A stretch of DNA of 64,000 bases from Camellia lanceoleosa (Eukaryota; Streptophyta; Magnoliopsida; Ericales; Theaceae), in NCBI GenBank assembly GCA_025200525.1, contig CM045763.1, positions 153,084,246-153,148,245 on the forward strand, written 5' to 3'. The position numbers and the translations under genes were made by a program. Below, piece by piece: positions 55,450 to 64,000 of the stretch; the stretch's first letter is position 1, and each line of letters begins with the position of its first letter. Under the pieces are notes generated by a model. It was given only the letters and a program-made list of their open reading frames with translations. It was not told where the DNA came from and did not search any database.

Positions 55450-58400
55450 TGTAATATGCCCAGGGAGTACCCGCGCGCGTTAAATAGTTTGGACTCTCGA
55501 GATCTCTTTGATCTAGTCTCACGAGTGCAATGTGAAACATAGATGAGAGTCTAGATTTGACAACTTTATAGAAAATTCATTTTATTACAAAATTATTGCC
55601 ACAAATGGACTGCGTCATCAGATCTCAGAGTCACCAACTAATATTTAGAAAACCCATGACTTGTGCCAAGACTACTGTTCGTCATAACCAAAGTTGTCTT
55701 GGTTTGGAATCTTAGGTATGAGAGGGAAATGCCATTAATTGAGCACCCCCGCTCACCCGATCAGAAGATCGGCATTTACTAACCATGATATGAATTTTAT
55801 TTTCTTTATATGTTCATATTCTGATTATTTAATAAATCCTAAAATTTACTATGTAAAGCATACAAGTATAGACTATGTCACCCACTTTGAAATAACTTGA
55901 TTTCATGTAGTTTTGAAAGAGTTTTGAAGATGTGCAATCCAAATAAATTGAGTTTACAAACATGAAAATCAACATCATTACAAATTGAGCGACACAACCT
56001 CCATCCACTGGCATTCATACAATTATATCACATAAGCAAATAGCCACAAGGTAAGATGCTAAACATAATAAAAAAATTATGTACAGACAGGATGCTAAAG
56101 CATAACAACTTACATATTTACCGACATCCCGTAAACAACTACAAATCAAAGTTAGTAAAATTTGCATAATCCTATATACAAAATCCTAATGTAATACATA
56201 CACAAGAATGCTTCTAAAGATCCAGCTTCTAAAACATGACATGTGAAACATTGCAAAACATACGATAGCACACAAAATCATGTAATAATCAATTAAAGCA
56301 CAAATATGCAAATTTAGCCGGATCTAGGCATGAATCATGTATATAAAAGCATGGATGGCATGTAAGATATATACATATGCATAGTTATGGAAAGCAATTA
56401 AAGAATGAGATAAATAAGAAATGGGGATGGGGAATTATTACAATACTTGAAATAATAACTACAAACCAAATTAGAGAGGCATGAGGAAAATATTACATCA
56501 AAATAAAAACCTCGCAAAACACTCAAAATAAAAATAAATAAAATAAAAGCTTTATGTTCCTTGGAATCTTCAGCTGAAATTGGTCAACATTAAGAGATTA
56601 CGCCATCTTGTCCGAAAGAAGCTAACCGACCGGCCAAATAGGCCAGCCGGCCAACTAGGCCTAGCAAAACCTGTCTTATTGCGAAACCAAGAAAATGAAC
56701 AAACAATGAATATGTAGGTGGCTCAACTAACCACTACCGGATAGATTAAAAATAAGAAAACAAATATATAAAAAAAAAAAAATGCAAACTTACAACAAAA
56801 CTAACATGAACCTAAAACAAAAAAGCAAATATAAGATAGAACATGCAAGATTACAACAAAACTAATATGAAATTAAAACAAGCGAATAAAAATAAATAAA
56901 TAATTATGAGCTAAACAAACTACTTAAATTACAACAATACACTATGAAATATAAAGTAAGAAAATAAATATGAGATAAACAAACCATTTGGATTATAACA
57001 AAACACTATGAAATGAGAAGCAAGAAAATAAATATGAAATAGAAAATATAAGAAAATGAAAGACTAGAAATTCACCTTCCAAAGAAAGATTGAACTTCTT
57101 GATTTCCAAATTTCCTCTTGATTCAAGTTTAGGAAGTGGGTTCTCAATCCTTAATTTGAAACTATAATGGAACTCTGGGTATGTATGGTGGAAAGTGGCT
57201 AACTCTCTTATTTTTTCTCACTTTCAACAACTAAACACTCTTCCTTATGATCAAGGCAATTGATCTTTGGCTATATCAGAATTTTTGGAGTGGTTTTTGT
57301 GTATGGAAATGAGGAATTTCAATAGCTATGGAAGGTATGGGGTGTATATGGAAGATAGAAGTATTTTTGGCTCAAAAACTCAATTTTCTCTCTTTTTTTA
57401 CCCTTTTCTCACTCTTTTCTCTTCAATTTCGTGGTCCTCTCGCTCTCTTACAATATGATCATTCTATATAGGCAATGAGGGAGAGTGAAGGTCAAAAAGA
57501 AGGTGGGAGACAAGAATGTGATAGGAGGGCAAATTTTCAAGGTGGTTGCATGGGATACTCCTTTATGGATGCAAACAAAACTTCTTTTTGACAATGGGGG
57601 GTGAGTGGAGATAATGGAGGATGAGTGGGTACACTTGAATGGATCATAAAATGGCTTAATGGGGTGTTCCTATTGAGCCAAAACCAAAAAAAAAAGGCCT
57701 GCTGCTGTTTTGGGCCAAGTCAATAAAATCTGCTATTAAGCCCAACTTCAAACGGGCATATCTCCCTTATATGGACTTGGTTTTAGGTGGTTCTTAGATC
57801 TAAATTGAAGCTCCAGAAGTTTAATTTTCAATGGTGGTGGCCTCACATTTAAATTCCAAGTGTACAAAGAGATATGCCTAATTTAGTGAATGTTGTTCAT
57901 TTCCCTCGGGTCAGATCAACAAAATCTGCTCTTAAGCCCAATTTTAAATGGACATATCTCCCTTATCCAGACTTGGTTTTAGGTGGTTCTTAGGTCTAAA
58001 TTGAAGCCCCAGAAGTCTAATTTCTAATGGTGATAGCCTCATATCTAAATTCTAAGTGTACAAAGAGATATGCCTAATTTAGTAAAGACTGTTCATTTCC
58101 TTCTTAATGATTTGATGCCTATTCTTTTCCTAAATCAGTTTTCTTCCATCCCCTCATATTTTCTTCAAATCCAAACCTATCCAAACCTATAAAGAAGATG
58201 TTTTTAATATTTTTTCAAAGAGTTCACCTCCCTTCCATTTATTTCCACTTTGTCTTTACTCGGTTTACTGAAAAGTGTAATATTTTAATTGAAATGGAAG
58301 CCTCAGAACATCGTAGAAACATTTGGAAAAATATTTTGAAAATAGGATTTTAAGGCTTAAAATAGTTTGGCCAAAAATGTGTAAAGGTTGGGATTAAAGC

Positions 58401-58514
58401 TCAAATTTCATTTTTCTTGTTGAGGACTACTGGGGAACACATTCTGATTGTCATCATCGGGTAATCAACAGAAAGCGCCCAAGTTTTAGGGTTGGTCAAA
58501 ATGGGGTGTCTACA
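55450..58514 (-). mobile_element. Solo LTR of the third LTR family, inside Copia gag
   Basis: 3.07 kb with perfect target duplications GCTCC (55445-55449, 58515-58519). In element orientation it begins TGTAGACACCCCATTTTGAC and ends TATTACA. It is related to 27841-32466 (shared ends, 'agtgcaatg', 'gatcggc.tttactaa.catgatat') but shorter. It has no coding domains. A CCGACCGGCC/GGCCAGCCGGCC stretch at 56625-56655 corresponds to the GGTCGGCCGACC words of the longer copy. Two ~170-bp blocks at 57700-57900 and 57900-58100 are tandem copies. Confidence 0.87.
57715..58100. repeat. Two tandem ~195-bp units in the solo LTR
   Basis: Each unit contains 'ggcatatctcccttat', GACTTGGTTTTAGGTGG, TCTAAATTGAAGC and 'gagatatgcctaatttagt' in the same order, at about 57765-57890 and 57950-58085. 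Confidence 0.85.
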
Positions 58515-58519
58515 GCTCC

Positions 58520-58585
58520 CTTGAACTGGAAGGGCTTATTGAGATCACCGGTATTCTCGTTGGGCTTCTCCAATACTGGCTCCAT
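58520..58585 (-). pseudogene. Copia gag start, split off by a solo LTR
   Basis: ATG at 58585 opens MEPVLEKPNENTGDLNKPFQ then FKE, running into the GCTCC duplication at 58515-58519. It joins 55449 across the solo LTR. Confidence 0.8.
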
Positions 58586-58614
58586 AAATTTTACTGTTTG
58601 AATCTCCTAAAAAT

Positions 58615-59209
58615 TGTTAGTGATAATTACAAATAAAACACTAAAAAATATAAATAATAAAAATTACAATAACTATTGAAATGTCTGAGGCATGAGAAAT
58701 TCGCTCTCTTTAAGAAGATTCAAACCCTCTGTGGTTATGCAAAGCCTCACACCAGTGCAACAGAAAAAACCTTGACTTGTCTTCCCTAGGATACAACAGC
58801 CCGACTAAGTCATATAGTTCACCAATATTGCACAATTGGTTGAACCCAAAGCTTCATCACATAACCCTTTATTTCTTTGTTTGAAAATTTCTCAAATAAG
58901 AAACTAGCAAATACTTTCTTTTTTTTTTTAAACTCCAGATTTCTCTCTCCCTTGAGTTTTTTTTTTTTTTTTTTTTTTTTGAGCTACAAATAAGAGAGGC
59001 GAAAGGCTCAATTTATAGGCAATGATACTTGGAGAGAAAGAAAAAGACTTGACTTAGAGGCAAAGACTTGGAGAGAAAGAAAAGACTGGGCTTAAAGGCA
59101 AAGACTTGGAGAGAAAGAAAAGAAAACTTAGAGGGAAAGAAAGGTAGCTTGGAGAACAAGCACGCAATATAATCTATAACACATTGTAATATTAAAATAT
59201 TTGCTAATA
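58615..59209 (-). repeat. Copia 5' LTR
   Basis: Partner of 50390-50993 with the same ends and the same 'ttggagagaaagaaaag' repeats at 59028-59125, one unit fewer. A poly-T run replaces the G-rich stretch seen at 50700-50715. No standard TGGTATCAGAGC primer site follows it. Confidence 0.9.
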
Positions 59210-59322
59210 TGGTTGAATTGAGGTTAGTGCACTTTCTACAAAATCAAAATCAATCCCAAGTAATATGGCTCACGGCTAGGTCTCTTACTTTCATTTTGAT
59301 TCAACTTGATTCTGTACATATA

Positions 59323-59586
59323 GGTCATGTTTGATTCACGAGACTAATAGTGAAGTATTAATAATCCTATTAAATTAGTGTAGTATTCACTATCCAATTG
59401 GATTAATATCTATTGGATTAATAATCCCACCGCTACCCCATTACTCATAATCCTACAAATTTGCTGGATTAATTATCCATTGGATTAATAATCCTAAACC
59501 AAAATGTTAAAACAAACATAAGATAATTGGACCCACGGATTAATAATTCCAATCACATGCTCTAATCCACCCAATCAAACATGCCC
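59323..59586. mobile_element. MITE inside the non-autonomous LTR element
   Basis: 264 bp. The left end GGTCATGTTTGATT and the inverted right end GGGCATGTTTGATT flank several TTGGATTAATAATCC repeats. Flanking trinucleotides are both ATA. Type not assigned; possibly Harbinger-like. Confidence 0.65.
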
Positions 59587-60235
59587 ATAGTATCTATGAT
59601 ACTAGTTGTGGTGGGTTGTTGTTTGAATATCAATTTTTGCCTGCTACAACCAAAAAAAAAGAAAAGAAAGTATTCTTGATCAATAAAACCGTTTAGGTGT
59701 ATGAATGACGCACCACAAAGTATTGTTGATCAATAAATCATTAATTGTTGATAGTCGACTATGTATGTATACAAAGCCGTTTTATAGCCTTTTTTCTGCT
59801 TTAAACAACTGCTTTATGCCCCAAGATCCTTTACGAAGCTGTTTAAACAAGGCTGTTTTATGGCCAAGTATGTATGCATATTCTTAATCAATTTTTGCCC
59901 CAATTATAGCTTTTTTATACATTTAGATACATTTTTAATTAATCAATAATTTACAAAGCAGTGCTCCTAAATCTGCTTGAACAGTTTCACTTTCTCTCTC
60001 TCAAACTGAGTTTCACACTTTTGTTTGTAAGAGCTTCTTTTTGGCATTATACAAACAGTTGCTCGGCCGAACCCACTTCTAGAATTGTTTGTTTATTTAT
60101 TTATTTTTTCACAGGAGTTTATTTTAAAATTGCTAGATATACATGTTATTGAATTAAGAAATTACGTTTTGTGGCTCCCCAACTAAAAGAAATAGATAGC
60201 TCACGTCTTTCCTTAATAATTTAAGATTTGTATCT

Positions 60236-60760
60236 ATGTTGTTTCGGCAACCATACCCGCTATTAGCATTATTTGGCACATTATTGGCAACCGAAATTTG
60301 AGCCAAAGTAACCATTATTCGGCACAACATTAGGCACATTATTGCAACTTATTTGGCTTATTCGGTAACTTAATCAGCATATTATCAACTTTTATTCGCA
60401 TATTATCAACAAGGAGTTTCGACAACTTATTGACTTACTCGGCAATTTTTATTTGCATATCAACTGCATATTAACTCTGCATGTTATCAACTCGGCTTCA
60501 ACAACTTATTTGGGAACTTACTCGGCATATTAATTCACAACTTATTCGATATATTACCGCTACAATTCGGTATATCATATGGCATATCATCAAGAGCATA
60601 TTAATATCAACTTTGCATTTTATCTAGCATCAGCAACTTATTTGGCACTAACTTCTCGGCAACAATATTTGGCACTGATATCTTGGCTTCGACAACAATA
60701 TTCCTCGACACTAATCTCGGCATCAACATAGAACTAGCATCCCGGCTTGCCGAAATCCAC
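60236..60760. repeat. Degenerate TCGGCA/CAACTTAT array
   Basis: Dozens of irregular short words (TTCGGCA, ACTCGGCA, TTTGGCAC, CAACTTAT, GCATATTATCAA) repeat without a fixed period. It occupies most of the interior of the non-autonomous LTR element where gag-pol would be expected. Confidence 0.7.
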
Positions 60761-61348
60761 ATCTAACAATACCAGAGGATTCGCGTCGACTCAAAAAGTC
60801 CAAAGCCACTAACCGAAGGAGCCAAAAATTAACCGACGCTTGCCAATAAGTGCACAACAACCCATATTTTCAACAAACTGCAATTTTCAACATTGTCGAA
60901 ATCAAGTTTGGATTATACTAGTGTGAAGTACTCATTAAGACTAGTTCAACGCAATAAACCGCATCAAAATCGGAGCTCAAACGTAGCCGTGCAAGCCGGT
61001 CGAAGTTTGCTTAGACATTCATCCATTTTTGTCGAAGAAGATGACCATAGTTGGCAATGACAAACATAAGAAATTATCATGTGCTTCGTGGTTGAATTAT
61101 AACCTGTTGATCTGAGTCCTTTGATCTATTTTGGCTACAACAATGCCATCATGCGTCCGATTACAACAATCAAATAGTCGTTTCCAACTATTTGGAGGCT
61201 CTTGAACACATCTGTGCAGTTTGATTTTGCCAATTCCATACCCAAAATTTGTTCTTTATCAAGAAACTTAACATTTATTTGAACAGCGTAACTCGTCAAT
61301 GAAAACTCTCATTCCTTCTACCGCAGACAATGGAAGTTTTGAGACAAT

Positions 61349-61605
61349 TGTGGGAGCCAAAAAATATATATATATTAGCTTATTGGAGTTAACCCAAACA
61401 AGGCCTACAATGGGTCCAACCCAAACAAATATCACACCCCTAAGGGGGCATCCCAAAAGAGGGGGTATGTCATCTCTCTCTACACTAGACACTAATACTC
61501 TTCATTTCTATACCTTCATTCTGTCAATCAAGTGACTAATTTCACTATCGGAGTATCTCCGGCCAACAATCCCGATTGGGTAGCGAGGATTTTCATGGTC
61601 TCACA
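61349..61605 (+). repeat. 3' LTR of the non-autonomous element
   Basis: 257 bp, matching 49961-50306 except for one ~80-bp internal deletion and scattered substitutions. Confidence 0.87.
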
Positions 61606-61610
61606 ATATC

Positions 61611-62451
61611 CATGCAAAAACATGAAAAGTGCAGTCATTAATCGATTGGCTTAGACATTGTATTTTTCAATGGTAAAAAGCGCAAGGATTGATCGTTACC
61701 CCAAGTATGTATGGGTGCACAACTATTCTTACAAATGGGTAGCTGAGAGGGTTGGAAAATCTGTCTTCATACACTCCACAAAATTTCTATGCTAGTTGAT
61801 CCCCTAATGGTTGATGACGCATACGTAAGCTTTGCAGTGTAGAATCACGAGAAATCTGTCCTTCAAGGCAGACCTGTTTGGTTGACGATTGGTTGACCCA
61901 TACGTAGACTTTCCCCTTTGTTTGTTGTACTAAATATGCAAGTGACTGCAAGGGGAGAAGAAGGTATGACACTGCTCTTTGTTTGCTACAACCCCAACTG
62001 TTTCCGTCGTTGGAGAGATTAAGATTGATCTCCTTATGATTAATCCGGTACTGAAGCTTAGTCTAAATGCAACTGATCACTAACCATTGTTATTGTGCAC
62101 TTCCATTATCTTCCGGTGAAAGAAATGAACTCAGTAATGACTTGTTATTGTGCACTTCCTGAATCTCAAATCTAATTGTTATCGAAGTTTTAACATTCTA
62201 AAATGTCAGCCTATATGGGCTTTTTAACTGTGGTTAGAACTACTTGACTTGGTATGATTCTGGGATTGCAGCTGCAAGCAGATCATTATAAAAACAGCTA
62301 CAAAATCACATGTAAATGACAGTGCACCGACAATTTATGCTATTTGGCTGACAAGGTTGCTGGCATTTTCAAAATCAATTGATGCTTGTGGTTTAATCCT
62401 TTACAGACACCATTTATTTGTGCTACCTAAAAAGGGTGATGGGTTTATGTA
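61611..62451. other. Intergenic DNA, nothing recognised
   Basis: No long reading frame, repeat or element ends are visible. The 61-codon minus frame at 61787-61972 has no known motif. Confidence 0.5.
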
Positions 62452-62460
62452 TTGTTTTGA

Positions 62461-63263
62461 GGGTGAATTATACTAACAGTTCCTATAGTTTGCAGCTCAT
62501 GTCACTTTGATTTTTAACTTTTCAATTGTGACACATTTGACCATGAATTTTAAATCTTATTCCAAATAAGAACAATTGAAGATACCATTGTTTAATTTCA
62601 AGGGCAAAGTCGTCAATTTGATAAAATATAAACTGATTTGATAAAAATAAATGTCAAAAAAATATTTTTTAATTTTTAAAAATAATTTCTACCTACTAAA
62701 GATAAAATATGTAATATTTATTTATTTATTTTTTTACCAAATTAATTTTTATTATGTGTTTGAATAATGATCATGTAATGAGTGGTTGTTAGGCTTTTAA
62801 CGTGTAATCGATATATTTAATATATGAAATGTTTTTAATTTTGGATTTTTTGATTTAATAGATCGGTTTAATAATGATATCAAAGTTGTCGCCATATTTG
62901 ACTTTTGAAAAAATAGAAACTAATTAATGAAAGTAAAAACAACCACCCAAGCATATAATAAAAATTAGTTTGACAAAAAAATAAATAAATGTCTAAAAGA
63001 TTTATCAATTTTACATAATTTTATCTTTAGTGAGTAGAAATAATTTTTAAGAATTCAAAAAAAAATTTGATATTTATTTTCGTCAAATTAGTTTATATTT
63101 TATCAAATTGATGACTTTACCCTTGAAATTGAGCAATAATATCTTCAATTGTCTTTATTTAGAACAAGATTTAAAATTTAAAGTCAAATGTGTCACAATT
63201 AAAAAGTTAAGGACCAAAGTGACACAAGACCCAAACTATAACAACTATTGATGTAATTAGCCC
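62461..63263. mobile_element. Fold-back Mutator-type MITE, second copy
   Basis: 803 bp with inverted ends (GGGTGAATTATACTAACAGT and the inverse GGGCTAATTACATCAATAGT), flanked by perfect 9-bp repeats TTGTTTTGA at 62452-62460 and 63264-63272. Same family as 44976-45754 but in the opposite relative orientation: its left half resembles the inverted right half of the other copy as well as the left. Nine-base duplication indicates the Mutator superfamily. Confidence 0.9.
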
Positions 63264-63449
63264 TTGTTTTGATTGCCAAGTCCAGAAGGTAAATTTTAGA
63301 AGCGAAATTACAAGACTCTGAGAAGTAGCGAAACTATTTCCCAAAAGGTGGGGATACAACTTTTAATGTGGGATCTATGAAGTTGCACTTCATGTATTTG
63401 TAACTACTGTTGCTCTTCTACATTGATTTGTGATTCTTTCAATTTTAAA

Positions 63450-64000
63450 TCTTCAAAGTGCAAATTTGTTTGCGCTCTTCGGAGTCACTAATGCACCCGC
63501 AGCATTTATGGATTTGATGAACAGGATTTTCAAACCTTTCCTAGATGACTTTGTTGTTGTATTCATTTATGACATTTTGATGTAAAGATGAGCATGAACA
63601 ATATTTGAAAATGACCCTTCAAACACTTAGGGAAAAGCAGCTGTATGAGAAATTAAAGAAGTGTGAATTTTGCCTTGATAAAATAACATTTTTAGGGCAT
63701 GTTATTAACAGAAATGATATCTCAGTTCTCAGAAAATCGAGGCGATTGTTGATTGGCCTACTCCAACTAATGTAACAGAAGTTTGTAGTTTTATGGTGTT
63801 GGCTGGTTATTATCGGAGATTTGTTAAAGACTTCTCAAAAATTGCAAAGCCATTGACTCAATTGACTTGAAAGGGAGAACCATGTGAATGGACTGACCAA
63901 AGAGAATCTGCATTTCAAGAACTAAAGACAAGATTAACTACGGCTCCAATCCTTACTATTCCCTCAGGTACCGAAGGTTTTGTAATCTTTAGTGATGCAT
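63450..64000 (+). pseudogene. Ty3/Gypsy reverse transcriptase-RNase H fragment, runs off the window
   Basis: The + strand reads [20 protein letters not shown], then [15 protein letters not shown] (the FxDD box with Tyr for the first Asp), a stop, 'KKCEFCLDKITFLGHVINR', a frameshift, [29 protein letters not shown], a stop, and [18 protein letters not shown] to FSDA at the right edge. It resembles Gypsy1 pol more than Gypsy2 (for example PTNVTEV). The left border is unclear; 63273-63450 shows nothing recognisable. Confidence 0.88.

Larger units (their letters stand above)
50390..59209 (-). mobile_element. Ty1/Copia retrotransposon, broken and nested
   Basis: LTRs at 50390-50993 (604 bp) and 58615-59209 (595 bp) with perfect target duplications TGGTT (50385-50389, 59210-59214). 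Minus-strand domains run gag, zinc knuckle, protease, integrase, RT, RNase H, the Copia order. Its gag is split by solo LTR 55450-58514. The two LTRs differ more than those of Gypsy1, suggesting an older insertion. It sits in the interior of element 49961-61605. Confidence 0.93.
49961..61605 (+). mobile_element. Non-autonomous LTR retrotransposon hosting a Copia element
   Basis: LTRs at 49961-50306 and 61349-61605, both starting TGTGGGAGC and ending ATGGTCTCACA, with perfect target duplications ATATC at 49956-49960 and 61606-61610. A PBS-like TGGCGCCGTC follows the left LTR, so the element reads +. Without the nested Copia element (50390-59209) the interior is only about 2.2 kb and has no gag or pol sequence. 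Instead it holds a TCGGCA-rich degenerate repeat. This fits a short non-autonomous (LARD/TRIM-like) element. Confidence 0.87.

Overview
The window looks like nuclear DNA of a flowering plant, most likely a woody eudicot: AT-rich, intron-containing, and dominated by nested transposable elements. Only one host gene is recognisable, a six-exon gamma-tocopherol C-methyltransferase (VTE4, vitamin E synthesis) on the + strand at 38385-46970. The species cannot be fixed from the sequence.

Layout, left to right. (1) 1-17463: the 3' part of an Ac-like hAT transposon whose left end lies outside the window. Its transposase is split by a solo LTR (1554-16476, target duplication GTTTC). That solo LTR is itself interrupted by a complete Tekay-like Ty3/Gypsy element (Gypsy1, 1824-11544, minus strand) and by another solo LTR (11650-14817, AGGAA). 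(2) 17530-38228: a PIF/Harbinger transposon of about 5.6 kb swollen to 20.7 kb by a solo LTR (18115-20479, TTAAT) and by a second Gypsy element (Gypsy2, 25053-37748) that entered the fifth codon of the transposase. Gypsy2 carries a 4.6-kb solo LTR in its pol gene. The Harbinger element is flanked by two copies of a 153-bp segment made of the hAT right end plus the DNA just upstream of VTE4. (3) 38385-46970: VTE4, with an apparent +1 frameshift in exon 1. Introns 1 and 2 hold several small elements, including a TIR element filled with a GGT-rich minisatellite, a Tourist-type MITE and a fold-back Mutator-type MITE. (4) 48182-49225: a 5'-truncated RTE-type LINE. (5) 49961-61605: a non-autonomous LTR element (target duplication ATATC) containing a Ty1/Copia element (50390-59209, TGGTT), whose gag is split by a solo LTR (55450-58514, GCTCC). 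(6) 62461-63263: a second copy of the Mutator-type MITE (9-bp duplication TTGTTTTGA). (7) About 63450 to the end: a decayed Gypsy reverse transcriptase fragment on the + strand that runs off the window.

Target-site duplications and split reading frames give the relative insertion order directly. All the transposon genes read here are broken by stops, frameshifts or, in several, altered catalytic residues, so none looks autonomous. I saw no operon-like cluster, CRISPR array, tRNA or rRNA. The points most worth follow-up are the rebuilt 5' end of VTE4, the split-codon nests, and family-specific GC-rich palindrome arrays inside the LTRs (CGCTCGAGCG in two Gypsy families, GGTCGGCCGACC in a third).
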